Shown: positions 15,263 through 24,356, counted from the first letter of the stretch. The stretch: 64,000 nucleotides of DNA from Campylobacterota bacterium (GCA_003252535.1 QKDN01000048.1:1-64000), one strand, 5' to 3'. Numbers and translations are program-made. Notes: generated from the letters alone by a model not told the origin.

Positions 15263-16795
15263 GTGGCAGCGGGAAAATCGCTTTCGGGAAGCCATGTGAA
15301 ACTTGTCGCGGTCGTCACTGTCGCTGTCATCGCCGCAGCATGGATGTGGCTCTCGTCCCTCCAGCCCCTCTACAGGGTAGGGGCTACGGTGGAGGTGGTC
15401 GTCACGGGTCCCCGCGGGGTGGAGACGGATGCGGTGGTAGAGACGCAGGTACGGAAACTCACGTCCGGAAAACTCCTCCGTTCCGTCATCGACAGGTCAA
15501 AGACGGATATCGCACCGGACGAGCTCGAACGCCGTCTCCGTGTCGACAGAGAGGGGCGGAGCAACATTATCGATATCAGTTATTGCAGCAGCGACGCAGC
15601 GGGTGTGAGAAGAGTGCTCACTACCCTCGTGCAGCTCGCCAACATCGATGCGAAGCTCTCACAGAAGAGCCCAGCCGTCGACACTGCTGGAGGGATCGCT
15701 GCCGTGATACCGCAGGATATCCGCCATGACGATACGAACAGAAGCGATGCCAACGGTAGCGATATGAACCAGCAGCTCCTCGCTCTTGTCAGGGATGAGA
15801 GGATAGTGCTGGCAAAAGCGGCACAGCTCCTCGGGAAGAGGGAGCGGGGTGAGATCATCCTGCGTTTCGTCGACCGTCCCGAAGTGCGGTCCGACCTGAG
15901 CACATTCCGGGCAGTGATCATACTGTTCATAGCGCTGCTCGGAGGCGTTGCGCTGGGGTTTGCCGCCGCATGGGTCGCCAGATGGGCAGGGAGGCATATC
16001 GCCTCGCCGCGTGACATTACGGGGCAGGTTGATATCCCCTACCTCGGAGATATCCCGCACAAGGCGCAGCTCCATGACTCCGTACTGGTGATAGACGAGC
16101 CTGCATCCCACTACAGCGACAGTTTCTTCGAGATCAAGGAGCAGCTTGCCTATATGCTCCACGAGGAGGGAACGCGGGTGATCGGCGTCACGTCGCTCGA
16201 GGATGGGGTGGGCAAGAGCACCGTCTGCGTCAACCTCGCCGCGCTCTACAGCAGGCTCGGACACAGGGTGATCATCCTCGATCTCGATATGCTCCCCTCT
16301 CCCAAAGAGAAGGTATGGCTCCACCAGAAGCTCCACCTCTCCAATGACACCGGGATGAGCGAGGTACTCGCACACAAGGTCACGATAGCCTCGGCGATAC
16401 AGCACAGCGCCTATGAGAATCTCGATGTGGTATCGTCCGGAAAACTCCCTCCGAATCCGAAAATGCTCCTCTCCGGGGAGAGAATGGACGATGTTATTGA
16501 CAAACTGAGGACAGTTTATGATATCATCATACTTGATATGCCAAGTATCGGGCTCGAAGCGTACTACCCTTTCTCCCGCTCATGCGATGTTTCGCTTTTC
16601 GTCATGCGGGCCAAAAAGACGCCGAAAACCCATCTTGAGACCATAGACCGCTTCTACAGGGAGCGGGTGGGAACGATCAGCTGTGCACTCGTGCTCAACG
16701 ACCTGCATTATCCAAAGAGCAGGAATCCTCTCAAAAAAGGCGAAGGGGAAGCGGCGCTGCCCCGTACCGGCGAAGAGGATGAAGAAACCCCATAA
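15263..16795 (+). CDS. Wzz/BY-kinase-like membrane-anchored P-loop ATPase
   Basis: 510 residues. TM helices at about 13-32 and 217-239 enclose a periplasmic Wzz-like segment, and the cytosolic part is a CpsD/CapB-type ATPase. Walker A is SLEDGVGKST (311-320), Walker A' is VIILDLDM (336-343) and Walker B is IIILDMPS (421-428). This is the layout of polysaccharide co-polymerase/tyrosine autokinases. The usual C-terminal tyrosine cluster is missing: after residue 480 there is one Tyr, and the tail is charged. No glycosyltransferase, Wzx or Wzy gene is nearby. The start is GTG, immediately after the previous stop; the first ATG lies inside TM1. It could be an exopolysaccharide regulator or a MinD/ParA-like membrane ATPase. 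Confidence 0.82.
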   Translation: MAAGKSLSGSHVKLVAVVTVAVIAAAWMWLSSLQPLYRVGATVEVVVTGPRGVETDAVVETQVRKLTSGKLLRSVIDRSKTDIAPDELERRLRVDREGRSNIIDISYCSSDAAGVRRVLTTLVQLANIDAKLSQKSPAVDTAGGIAAVIPQDIRHDDTNRSDANGSDMNQQLLALVRDERIVLAKAAQLLGKRERGEIILRFVDRPEVRSDLSTFRAVIILFIALLGGVALGFAAAWVARWAGRHIASPRDITGQVDIPYLGDIPHKAQLHDSVLVIDEPASHYSDSFFEIKEQLAYMLHEEGTRVIGVTSLEDGVGKSTVCVNLAALYSRLGHRVIILDLDMLPSPKEKVWLHQKLHLSNDTGMSEVLAHKVTIASAIQHSAYENLDVVSSGKLPPNPKMLLSGERMDDVIDKLRTVYDIIILDMPSIGLEAYYPFSRSCDVSLFVMRAKKTPKTHLETIDRFYRERVGTISCALVLNDLHYPKSRNPLKKGEGEAALPRTGEEDEETP

Positions 16796-16806
16796 AGGAG
16801 AAGGTC

Positions 16807-18063
16807 ATGAAAAAGGTACTACGGGGATTTGCAGCGCTCATTGCCGCTGTTATCCTGATGGCGGGATGCGGCTCGAACAACAGTTCCGACAGCGACTACT
16901 ACAACGGCACGCTCTATGACAGTGTCAATGACGGGACGACGACTTCGGTAGTAGGGGATACCACTTTCTCAACGTCAGACCAGAACTACCTGTACAAGCT
17001 TTTCCTTACCGAGTATTACTGGAGCGACAAGGTCGAAACAGGACTTGATGTCTCTGTATACAACGAACCCCAGACGATGATCAATGTCCTCAAGTACAGC
17101 GAACTCGATCACTGGAGCTTCGTCTATACCCTTGAGCAGTATAATGACTTCTCGACGCAGAAGAACAGCGGTTTCGGGTTCGCCTACGACAAGAACGCTA
17201 CCGGGGACTTCGTCGTCTACTGGGTACTCCTTTCGTCCCCTGCCGATACAGCGGGGCTCAAGCGGGGTGATGTCATCCTCAAGATCAACGGCAAGGAGGT
17301 GACCGAAGAGCTCATCACGACGCTCAAGGCGAAGCTGGGTTCCGTGGCTACCTATGAAGTGCTCCGGGGTACGGAGACCATCACCCTCTCCATCACCCCT
17401 GCCGAATATACCTTCAAGGTCACTTCGGCGACCACTGTGACCACGCCGCTGGGCAAGAAGGTGGGCTACCTGCGGTTCGACTCCTTCACCGACACGGCGA
17501 CCGATGAGATAGAGGCGGCGTTCGATTACCTTTCGACCCAGTCGATCGACACCCTCGTGATCGATATGCGGTACAACGGCGGCGGGTATCTCAACACCGC
17601 TTCGATCCTCCTCGACAAGCTCGTACGCAACCATGACGGCCTGACACAGTTCACCCTCTCGTGGAACAATGACTATAGCACCAACAACGAGACCGCCACA
17701 TTCGAGACGGATACCAACAGTATCGACCTGAAACAGATCGTCTTCCTCACTACCAATGAGACAGCTTCGGCGAGCGAAATGGTGATCAATGCTCTGCGCG
17801 CAACTGCCCTCAGCGTCGATGTGGTACTCGTAGGTGGGACGACGCACGGTAAGCCGGTGGGGATGTCCGGTAAGATATACGGCGGTTTTGTCTACTTCCT
17901 TATCAACTTCGTCGTGACCAATGCAGACGGTTTTTCCGATTATTTCGATGGTTTCGCACCGACCTGCGGGACAGCCGACGACATCATGCGTGAGATGGGT
18001 GACCCCGACGAGGGGATGCTCAAAGAGGCGCTTCATTACATAGACGAGGGTGCTTGCTCATAG
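16807..18063 (+). CDS. S41-family peptidase lipoprotein (C-terminal processing protease type)
   Basis: 418 residues. The lipoprotein signal ends in LMAGC (Cys21). A PDZ domain spans about 118-195 (SSPADTAGLKRGDVILKING). The S41 domain follows: VIDMRYNGGGYL, the catalytic serine region TASASEM (319-325) and the catalytic lysine in GTTHGKPVG (Lys349). It is expected to cleave periplasmic or outer-membrane proteins near their C-termini. AAAGGAG precedes the ATG, 11 nt after the BY-kinase stop. It has no C-terminal extension and is shorter than Prc. The lipoprotein anchor suggests action at the inner face of the outer membrane. Confidence 0.9.
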   Translation: MKKVLRGFAALIAAVILMAGCGSNNSSDSDYYNGTLYDSVNDGTTTSVVGDTTFSTSDQNYLYKLFLTEYYWSDKVETGLDVSVYNEPQTMINVLKYSELDHWSFVYTLEQYNDFSTQKNSGFGFAYDKNATGDFVVYWVLLSSPADTAGLKRGDVILKINGKEVTEELITTLKAKLGSVATYEVLRGTETITLSITPAEYTFKVTSATTVTTPLGKKVGYLRFDSFTDTATDEIEAAFDYLSTQSIDTLVIDMRYNGGGYLNTASILLDKLVRNHDGLTQFTLSWNNDYSTNNETATFETDTNSIDLKQIVFLTTNETASASEMVINALRATALSVDVVLVGGTTHGKPVGMSGKIYGGFVYFLINFVVTNADGFSDYFDGFAPTCGTADDIMREMGDPDEGMLKEALHYIDEGACS

Positions 18064-18082
18064 CCCCGCCAAAGGAGAATCA

Positions 18083-18877
18083 GTGAAAAAGATCATTATC
18101 GCGTTTATCTTCCTCGTAGCCGCACTGTACGGCGACGAGAATGAGTCGTACCGCTACAAATGGGTAGGGGTGTTCGCCAAAGGGACGCAGATCAGCGACC
18201 AGAATATCCATATCGCTTTGCACTGGGAAGATATGAGCGCCATGATCAAAAAACGCTGGAGTGAAGGGTACGGTGTGCAGGAGATCAAGTACGGCAGCGG
18301 CAGATGGGTGACGCTCTTCGCCAAAGGGCTTCCCAACTCCGAACAGGCGTACGACATGGCCGAACGCTGGGCCGATATCTCCTACCTGATCGAGAAGCGG
18401 TGGAGCGAGGGATACTATGTTGTCGCCATCGAACACGGTCTGAGCGAATGGGTGGCGGTCTATGCCAAAAAGAACACCTTCACCAACCAGGCTTTCGAGC
18501 GGCAGAAGAAACTTGAGGACTTCCAGTCGAAGGTACTCAAACGGTGGAAAGAGGGGTTCGATATCGTCGATATGGAGTACGGCGAGGGGCAGTGGCTGGC
18601 GATACTCTCCAAAGGGCTTGACTACGGTGAACACTCGATGAGCGTCCGCACCGACTGGCCCGACTTCCAGGGGGCAGTGAGCCGCCACTGGAGCGAGGGG
18701 TACACCCTCACCGAGGTCGCTTTCGGCCTGGGCAGATGGATAGGCGCCTTCGCCAAAAATACCCCTTACGGTGACCAGAGGTATGAGACGAGAGAGGATA
18801 TCATGGAGCTCGCCAAAGTGATGGGTGAGTACAGCAAAGAGGGGTATGCACTTATCGACCTGGCTGAGGGGTGGTAA
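18083..18877 (+). CDS. Exported protein with five ~47-residue DUF7477-like repeats
   Basis: 264 residues. The signal peptide KKIIIAFIFLVAALYG is followed by five tandem repeats (starting near 27, 74, 121, 168 and 216) of the form W-V-x-x-F-A-K-G ... Q ... W-x-D/E ... I-x-K-R-W-S-E-G-Y ... I-x-x-G-x-G-x-W. The aromatic spacing resembles the DUF7477 repeats also found C-terminal to some plant casein-kinase-like proteins; that comparison is from memory. Start GTG 18083 is fixed by AAAGGAGAA; a longer reading overlaps the S41 gene without a signal peptide. Possibly a periplasmic beta-propeller-like binding protein. Confidence 0.75.
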   Translation: MKKIIIAFIFLVAALYGDENESYRYKWVGVFAKGTQISDQNIHIALHWEDMSAMIKKRWSEGYGVQEIKYGSGRWVTLFAKGLPNSEQAYDMAERWADISYLIEKRWSEGYYVVAIEHGLSEWVAVYAKKNTFTNQAFERQKKLEDFQSKVLKRWKEGFDIVDMEYGEGQWLAILSKGLDYGEHSMSVRTDWPDFQGAVSRHWSEGYTLTEVAFGLGRWIGAFAKNTPYGDQRYETREDIMELAKVMGEYSKEGYALIDLAEGW

Positions 18878-19003
18878 TATTAATCGGATAATGTGATCAC
18901 CTCAGTCGTGAGGATGACACAATTTGTGAGGTTGTTCCGATTGAGAAATCGGAAATGATGAAAAAAATAGATGTAATTGTTCAGTAAGAAAAACAGGTTT
19001 AGC
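18878..19003. other. Spacer with two small hairpins before an AT-rich gene
   Basis: CCTCAGTCGTGAGG (18900-18913) and TTCCGATT-GAGA-AATCGGAA (18935-18954, perfect 8-bp stem with a GAGA loop) lie between the repeat protein and the GNAT-like gene. Neither is followed by a T-run. They mark the junction to visibly AT-rich DNA. Confidence 0.5.
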
Positions 19004-19645
19004 ATGACACATGAACAGATAGAGGCAAAAATAGATTCATTAAATTTGGGTAATGATGATTTGATTTTTAAAGCAGCATTATCAGCTAATGTTGAGTATG
19101 CAAATGTATGGGTAAGTGAGCCAAGAGGAAATATCGGGAATGAGAGTTCTTATCCTTTTTATTTCATCAAAAATCAAAGTGGTATTTATGTAGCAGCTGT
19201 ATTAGATATGGGAGAAGATGACTTACATGTATTTGTCAAAGAAGAACATAGAAAAAAAGGATACTTAAGCTCTGCGTTAAATGAAGTTATTCTTCCCCAT
19301 TTATATCAAACTGGAAGAACAAAACAAAAAGTTACTTTTGATGACGAGCATATAGGTAATTATATTGTAAATCATTGGGGATTTAGCAAAATAAGTCAAA
19401 AAAGTGCTGAAAAAGATTTGGCTTGTTTTAAGAATGTGGATGTTATTTCTCAGAAACCTAGAAAAATAACAGAACAAGAGTTTTCTGGTATTAAAAAGAA
19501 AATAGATAAAGCTAGGCTTTACTTACAGATGTCTCGTGAACAAATAAAATCAATATCTGGAAAAGAAGAAAATATAGGTCTACAAGAAATCATAGAAGAA
19601 CTTGTATGGTTAGATGATAGGGTATCTGATTTTTTCAACAAATAA
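19004..19645 (+). CDS. GNAT-like protein, AT-rich, probably acquired
   Basis: 213 residues. Residues 55-115 resemble a GNAT acetyltransferase core: a strand SGIYVAAVLDMG, then DDLHVFVKEEHRKKGYLSSALNEVI, where V-x-x-E-x-R-x-K-G-Y-L fits the acetyl-CoA pyrophosphate loop (R/Q-x-x-G-x-G/A) with a change, followed by NHWGF. The C-terminal 60 residues are helical and charged. Start ATG 19004 follows ACAGG; a TTG nine codons upstream is possible. Codon use is far more A/T than its neighbours. The acceptor substrate is unknown. Confidence 0.7.
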   Translation: MTHEQIEAKIDSLNLGNDDLIFKAALSANVEYANVWVSEPRGNIGNESSYPFYFIKNQSGIYVAAVLDMGEDDLHVFVKEEHRKKGYLSSALNEVILPHLYQTGRTKQKVTFDDEHIGNYIVNHWGFSKISQKSAEKDLACFKNVDVISQKPRKITEQEFSGIKKKIDKARLYLQMSREQIKSISGKEENIGLQEIIEELVWLDDRVSDFFNK

Positions 19646-19663
19646 CGAATACATATTTGTCTA

Positions 19664-19796
19664 GTTCCCATCGTCTCTCGATGGGAATTCATACTTGATC
19701 TAAAATTGAAGAGAAGATTCCATTTTGGCGATAGCCGACAGAAGCATGTTCTGTGTATGTTGATCCCATATGCATAACCATCGAGACGATGGGTAC
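19664..19796. repeat. REP-type palindrome pair, GTTCCCATCG family
   Basis: Left hairpin TTCCCATCG-TCTCT-CGATGGGAA (19665-19687); right hairpin ACCATCG-AGA-CGATGGGT (19777-19794) in opposite orientation. The two are inverted copies of one motif about 90 bp apart, the layout of a BIME. They lie between the GNAT gene and the convergent acyltransferase and could also block transcription. No coding sequence is seen here. Confidence 0.75.
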
Positions 19797-19808
19797 GAGG
19801 AAACAGAA

Positions 19809-20861
19809 CTACTTCGTATCCGCTCGAAGCACCCTCTTGAAAAAGGCCAGACCGGGTCTCTCCCACAGCAGGTAGTAGACGATCCCGGCAGTGATCCCTC
19901 CTCCGGCCGTGAAGAGGAAGAGGAGCTCTGCGGGGAGGTGCAGGAGGGTATGGAGCTTCGCAGCGATACGGTTGAGGATGGAGACGGCCGGGTTGTGGAT
20001 GAGGTAGATCGAGTAGGAGGCGGAGCCGAGGAATACCAGGAACGCCGGGTACTTGATCCTCTCCTCGACCAGGCACAGCCCCGTCACCAGCAGCATGAAC
20101 CCGATTCCGAGGTAGCTTTTGACCGCCAGGAGGCTGTATCCTCCGAGCCCTCCCGCGGTATACTCCATGACATAGAGCGCAATCATGGATATGCCGATCC
20201 CCAGGAACAGGGCGGAACCATGAACTCTCTTGACCAGAAGCGCGGCGACGATACCCAGCAGGAACTGGAGGTTGTGCGGGTTGAGGATGAAGCCCAGCAG
20301 CAGCCCCTCTTTGCTCTCCGCGATAATGTTGGCGGCGATGATAGTGAGCGCCCAGAGCCCCATGAGGGGGAAGAAGAGGGTTCTTCTGGCGAACATCACC
20401 AGGAAAACGGTATAGAAAAGCATCTCGTGCATCAGTGTCCATGAGACACTCAGGGCAGGTTCGAGCGGTGGGGTGGGTATCAGCAGTATGCTGGTGAGGA
20501 CCCCCAGTTCCCTCTGGGCGTGGGAGAGGGAGGGGTCGAGTGAATAGGCGACGAGGAGCAGCAACGAGATGGGGAGAAAGGGCGGGTAGATACGGACAAG
20601 CCTCTTCTGGATATAGCTTTTGGCAGGTCTGATCCCCTCGCTGTCCCCGGCATGGACGGAGTAGATGATGAAGCCGCTCAGCACGAAGAAGAAGTCGACA
20701 CCGATAGAGCCGAATTCCCAGAATCCGGCGAAGGGAACCGACCCGTAGAACGACGAAGCGCCCAGTGTAGCGTGGTGGAGTACGACCAGCAGGGCAGCCA
20801 TCCCCCTCGCGACCTGGAGACCGTAGTAGACCGATCTCTCTTTAGAGGGGTGCATGTTCAT
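19809..20861 (-). CDS. Acyltransferase 3 family membrane protein (OafA/YrhL type)
   Basis: 350 residues with about ten membrane helices. Near the start it has GLQVARGMAALLVVLHHAT (the R/H motif of acyltransferase 3), then GSIGVDFFFVLSGFIIY and KRLVRIYPPF, all signatures of Acyl_transf_3 proteins. They transfer acetyl or other acyl groups to sugars of cell-envelope glycans. Start ATG 20861, with AAAGAAG upstream, overlaps the sixA 3' end by 20 nt. The SGNH domain of long OafA forms is absent. Confidence 0.9.
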   Translation of the reverse strand: MNMHPSKERSVYYGLQVARGMAALLVVLHHATLGASSFYGSVPFAGFWEFGSIGVDFFFVLSGFIIYSVHAGDSEGIRPAKSYIQKRLVRIYPPFLPISLLLLVAYSLDPSLSHAQRELGVLTSILLIPTPPLEPALSVSWTLMHEMLFYTVFLVMFARRTLFFPLMGLWALTIIAANIIAESKEGLLLGFILNPHNLQFLLGIVAALLVKRVHGSALFLGIGISMIALYVMEYTAGGLGGYSLLAVKSYLGIGFMLLVTGLCLVEERIKYPAFLVFLGSASYSIYLIHNPAVSILNRIAAKLHTLLHLPAELLFLFTAGGGITAGIVYYLLWERPGLAFFKRVLRADTK

Positions 20862-21363
20862 CGTAATGCTTCTTTGGATATTCGAACCGTACCAGTTTCC
20901 CTTTCCTGTGTGCCCCGGCGATATCGCTCCAGTGCCCGATCTCCAGCTCGAGCTCGACGAATCCACCCGTGACGATATTCTCTATCGTGTGGTCTTTGAG
21001 AAGGTGGTCAAGAAGTTCGTTCAATGACGGATTGTGGGCGACGAGCAGGAGGGTATCGACCTTGTCGCTCACCGCGCCTATGGTCTCCAGCAGGTCATCG
21101 AGGCCGGCTTCGTAGACGGTATCGGTATAGACGATACGCTTCTTGGAGAAATCCAGTGCACGGATGAGAGGTTTGAGGGTACGGCGGGTGCGTTTGGCGC
21201 CGGAGCAGAGGATGAGGTCTGGATCGAACTTCTCTTTGGCGAGGAGGTTCGCCATGAGTTCGGCGTTGTGTTTGCCCCGTTTGCTGAGCGGGCGGTCATA
21301 GTCGGCGAGGTCGGGATCGCTCCAGCTCGATTTGGCATGGCGGTAGAGATAGAGTCGTTTCAT
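20842..21363 (-). CDS. sixA: SixA-type phosphohistidine phosphatase
   Basis: 173 residues, histidine-phosphatase fold. LYLYRHAKSSWSD holds the RHG-like catalytic motif (here RHA, as in SixA), with DRPLSKRGKHNA, the second Arg in CSGAKRTRRT, and the second catalytic His in LLVAHNPSL. SixA enzymes remove phosphate from phosphohistidine in phosphorelay or PTS proteins. The window has hybrid kinases but no obvious HPt gene, so the target is open. It overlaps the acyltransferase gene downstream. Confidence 0.88.
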   Translation of the reverse strand: MKRLYLYRHAKSSWSDPDLADYDRPLSKRGKHNAELMANLLAKEKFDPDLILCSGAKRTRRTLKPLIRALDFSKKRIVYTDTVYEAGLDDLLETIGAVSDKVDTLLLVAHNPSLNELLDHLLKDHTIENIVTGGFVELELEIGHWSDIAGAHRKGKLVRFEYPKKHYDEHAPL

Positions 21364-21386
21364 GGCACCCTCCGGAAGGCGGTAAT

Positions 21387-22289
21387 TTATCGGTAATTAT
21401 ATTCAAAAAGTCTTTGCGAAAGAGCGATGATGTATTCATGGTCCTCCATCTTTTCGGCGAGGTGTTCGAGGGGCGCTGCACCGTTGTACGCTCCCCATAT
21501 CGCTCCCGCCATCGCGCCGATGGTGTCGGTATCGCCCCCGAGCTTTGCGATCACTCCGAGCATCTCCTCGACAGGTTTTTCCCGATATCGCAGTGCAAAA
21601 TAAAGTGCGGTGACGACGGAACGGGTGGCGAGGATGCCGTTGCCGAATTCGGCTTTGATCTTGGCCAAAGGTATCTCTTCGGTACTTTGGAGGAAATCTT
21701 TGCAGGTTTGAAGCTGCTCTTTGTAGCTATTGGATGTCGCTCTTTCAATGAGCCTGTCGACAGTGGCAGAGATATCCTCCAGCGCATAGCAGACAGCGAG
21801 CGCGATGAGGCAGGCACCTTCGATGGCGAGCGGATGGGCGTGTGTGATCTCGGAGGTTTTGACCACCATATCATGGAGCGTCCCGTCGTCACGGGGGTGA
21901 CAGAGTGCAACGATAGGTGCGCGCATCGCCGCACCATTGCCCATCGAGCCCTCTTTGTATCTTTTCCGGTTGAGCTCCCTCCAGTCGCCGCCACGGGCGA
22001 TCCCTTTGAGGAGTTTCGCCGCGCCCGGCCCGTATCCACGCGACCACCTGTAGCTCGCGGCAAATCTCCGTGCGAGGGCATCCTGGTCGATGGAGCCGTT
22101 CTCGAGGAACGACTCGGCGGTATCGATAGACATCTGCGTATCGTCGGTATAGCGTTTGTGCCCCTCTGCATCCGTACCGACGATACGCCACAGGGTTCTC
22201 TCCAGCATACCGCCCTCGTACACTGCCCCGTATGTATCGCCGACGGCAAGTCCAAGGAAACATCCGATGAAACGATTCTGCGAGATCAT
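21387..22289 (-). CDS. ADP-ribosylglycohydrolase family protein
   Basis: 300 residues. Metal-site motifs are intact: GCFLGLAVGDTYGA near the start, YTDDTQMS, GNGAAMRAP, and GGDTDTIGAMAGAIWGA near the C-terminus, which bind two Mg ions in DraG/ARH3-like enzymes. It should remove ADP-ribose from proteins, nucleic acids or small molecules. No DraT or other ADP-ribosyltransferase is nearby. ATG 22289 is preferred over the ATG 6 nt upstream because AAGAAGGAG then sits at proper spacing. Confidence 0.9.
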   Translation of the reverse strand: MISQNRFIGCFLGLAVGDTYGAVYEGGMLERTLWRIVGTDAEGHKRYTDDTQMSIDTAESFLENGSIDQDALARRFAASYRWSRGYGPGAAKLLKGIARGGDWRELNRKRYKEGSMGNGAAMRAPIVALCHPRDDGTLHDMVVKTSEITHAHPLAIEGACLIALAVCYALEDISATVDRLIERATSNSYKEQLQTCKDFLQSTEEIPLAKIKAEFGNGILATRSVVTALYFALRYREKPVEEMLGVIAKLGGDTDTIGAMAGAIWGAYNGAAPLEHLAEKMEDHEYIIALSQRLFEYNYR

Positions 22290-22306
22290 ATGCATCTCCT
22301 TCTTAT

Positions 22307-22390
22307 GTAGGTTCGATTTTATCGAACATTATTCCATATATAGGAACTATTTCCAACTCTGTGATATTCGTTCGATGAAATCGAACCTAC
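22307..22390. repeat. REP pair bounded by GTAG...CTAC, GTTCGAT family
   Basis: GTAG (22307-22310) then GTTCGAT-TTT-ATCGAAC (22311-22327); the mirror is GTTCGAT-GAA-ATCGAAC (22370-22386) then CTAC (22387-22390). The two 21-bp arms are perfect inverted copies except in the loop. The GTAG tetranucleotide at the hairpin foot is characteristic of RAYT-associated REP sequences. It lies between two minus-strand genes. Confidence 0.85.
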
Positions 22391-22424
22391 GGATCAATAT
22401 GAGCTGAAGCCGCCGATTCCTCTC

Positions 22425-24356
22425 CTACTTAATCCCGTAGAGCTTCCCTATCGCCGCGATGCACCCTTCGGCGGTCGTTTCATGGGCGAAGCACGCGGTA
22501 GAGGTGCATGCCATGTATCCCTCGATAGCGGCAGGTTTGAAGGTGACGAAGGGGTGGCCGATCGCTGCGAAGAGGGCTTTGTGCCGACGGAGGTTCTCCT
22601 CGCTGGCCTTGATGACGATATCGTCGCTCAGGTAACGCAGTACGGTACGTGCGGCGCTCGGTGAGGAGACAGGCTGGCGCATCACGTCGTAGGAGATCAC
22701 CTGGAGGCTCTGGAATGCGAACTTCCGGTAGTCGGGATCGACGAGAGAGCCGAGCGAGAGGAGGACGTCGACCATGGTCGAGAGTGAGGATGGGTAGGAG
22801 ATATCATCCTTCCCGGCATCGGTCTCGAACTCCCCGTTGGAGAAGTTCCATCTTCCCTGCCGATAGAATTTCTCTATAGCTTTATTGGCAAGCTCGGTCG
22901 CTTTGATGAGCCAGGTCTCGTCCAGGGTCGTCTCGTAGGCAGCGATGAGGGCATCGCAGAGGTAGGCGTAGTCCTCGAGGAAGGCTTTGATCGTCGGTGT
23001 CTGCTCTGGAGTAGCTGTATGGTAGAGCTCCCCGTCGCGCATCAGGTGCCCCAGCAGGTTCCGCAGGGCAACGAGGGAGAAGTCGAGGTAGATGCTCTCC
23101 AGTTGCGACGCTTTGAAGAGCGACTTGAGCATCATGGCGTTCCACGAGAGGATGATCTTGCGGTCGATAAAGGGGTGTTCCCTTTGTGCCTGGATACCTT
23201 TGAGTATCCCTATTGCATCGGCATAGCCGGGGATGTCGTCTCTGTTGCTCTGTGTGAGACGGATGATGTTCTTCCCTTCGAAGTTGCCCGCTTGGGTCGC
23301 TCCGAGGGCTTCGAGGAGGCTGTCGCTCCCGGGGAGATGGGCGAATGCCGATCGCAGTTCGTCGTAGCTGTAGACAAAGTACTCCCCTTCTCCCCCTTCA
23401 CTGTCTGCGTCGCTGGCAGAGTAGAAGAGATGGCGTTCGCTCATCTTCCCTATCATGAAACCGATCGTCTCGAAAACGACCCTTTTGTAGTTCTCATCGC
23501 CCGTGAGGAGATAGGCGTCGAGGTAGAGCCCGGAGAGCTGGGCATTGTCATAGGTCATCTTCTCGAAGTGGGGTACAAGCCATCTGCCGTCGGTACTATA
23601 GCGGCAGAACCCGCCGTCGACCAGGTCGTAGAATCCGCCGAGGATCATGCTGTCAAGGGTCTTGCGGAGGATGGTGAGCGTTTCGGTGTCCCTGTTGATC
23701 CTGTAGCTCTCCAGCAGCAGGCTCACCAGCGATGTCTGCGGGAATTTCGGAGCCTTGCCGAAGCCTCCCCCCTCGGCATCGAAGAGGCTCTTCGCCTGCG
23801 ACTGGAATCGCGGGAGGATCGAGAGATCGAGCTTCGTCGCCTGGATCTTCTGCTCTTTGTTATCTATATAGCGGAGTATCTCGTCGGCCTTTTCCGCAAG
23901 GAGCTCTTTCTCCTCCCTGTAGCGCTCGGCGATGACGCCGAGGAGCTGCGTGAAGCTCATCAGTCCGTAGCGGGGCTCCGGCGGGAGGTATGTGGCGCTG
24001 TAGAAGGGCTTTTTGTGCGGGGTGAGGAAGATCGAAGTGGGCCATCCCCCCGGGCGGCCGTTCATGAGCTGGTAAACTTTCTGGAAGTGTTTGTCGATGT
24101 CGGGGCGCTCTTCACGGTCGACCTTGACGGCTACGAAATGCTCGTTGAGGAGGGCTGCTACGGCAGGGTCGCTGAAGGATTCGCGCTGCATCACATGGCA
24201 CCAGTGGCAACTGCTGTAGCCTATCGAGAGGAAGATCGGTTTGTCCTCGCGCACCGCTTTCTGGAATGCTTCATCACCCCAAGGATGCCATTCTATGGGG
24301 TCTTCGGCGTGCTGGAGGAGGTAGGGAGAGTGTTCGTTTTTGAGACGGTTTGACAT
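22425..24356 (-). CDS. Thioredoxin-fold DUF255 protein (YyaL/SSP411 family)
   Basis: 643 residues. The N-terminal thioredoxin-like DUF255 domain has [19 protein letters not shown] and [16 protein letters not shown] (a CxxC-like CHWC site). A long (alpha/alpha)6-like region follows, with [17 protein letters not shown] and [14 protein letters not shown], resembling N-acylglucosamine epimerase folds. The family is widespread and its reaction is unknown. ATG 24356 follows AAAGGGG. It is divergent from dsbD with 134 bp between, consistent with, but not proof of, a role in thiol chemistry. Confidence 0.9.
   Translation of the reverse strand: MSNRLKNEHSPYLLQHAEDPIEWHPWGDEAFQKAVREDKPIFLSIGYSSCHWCHVMQRESFSDPAVAALLNEHFVAVKVDREERPDIDKHFQKVYQLMNGRPGGWPTSIFLTPHKKPFYSATYLPPEPRYGLMSFTQLLGVIAERYREEKELLAEKADEILRYIDNKEQKIQATKLDLSILPRFQSQAKSLFDAEGGGFGKAPKFPQTSLVSLLLESYRINRDTETLTILRKTLDSMILGGFYDLVDGGFCRYSTDGRWLVPHFEKMTYDNAQLSGLYLDAYLLTGDENYKRVVFETIGFMIGKMSERHLFYSASDADSEGGEGEYFVYSYDELRSAFAHLPGSDSLLEALGATQAGNFEGKNIIRLTQSNRDDIPGYADAIGILKGIQAQREHPFIDRKIILSWNAMMLKSLFKASQLESIYLDFSLVALRNLLGHLMRDGELYHTATPEQTPTIKAFLEDYAYLCDALIAAYETTLDETWLIKATELANKAIEKFYRQGRWNFSNGEFETDAGKDDISYPSSLSTMVDVLLSLGSLVDPDYRKFAFQSLQVISYDVMRQPVSSPSAARTVLRYLSDDIVIKASEENLRRHKALFAAIGHPFVTFKPAAIEGYMACTSTACFAHETTAEGCIAAIGKLYGIK

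Noticed and set aside
15263-16795. Capsule or exopolysaccharide locus
   Set aside because: Only the Wzz/BY-kinase-like gene is present; no glycosyltransferase, flippase or polymerase is in the window near it.
21387-22289. DraT-DraG nitrogenase switch or toxin-antitoxin ADP-ribosylation pair
   Set aside because: No ADP-ribosyltransferase or nif gene is adjacent.
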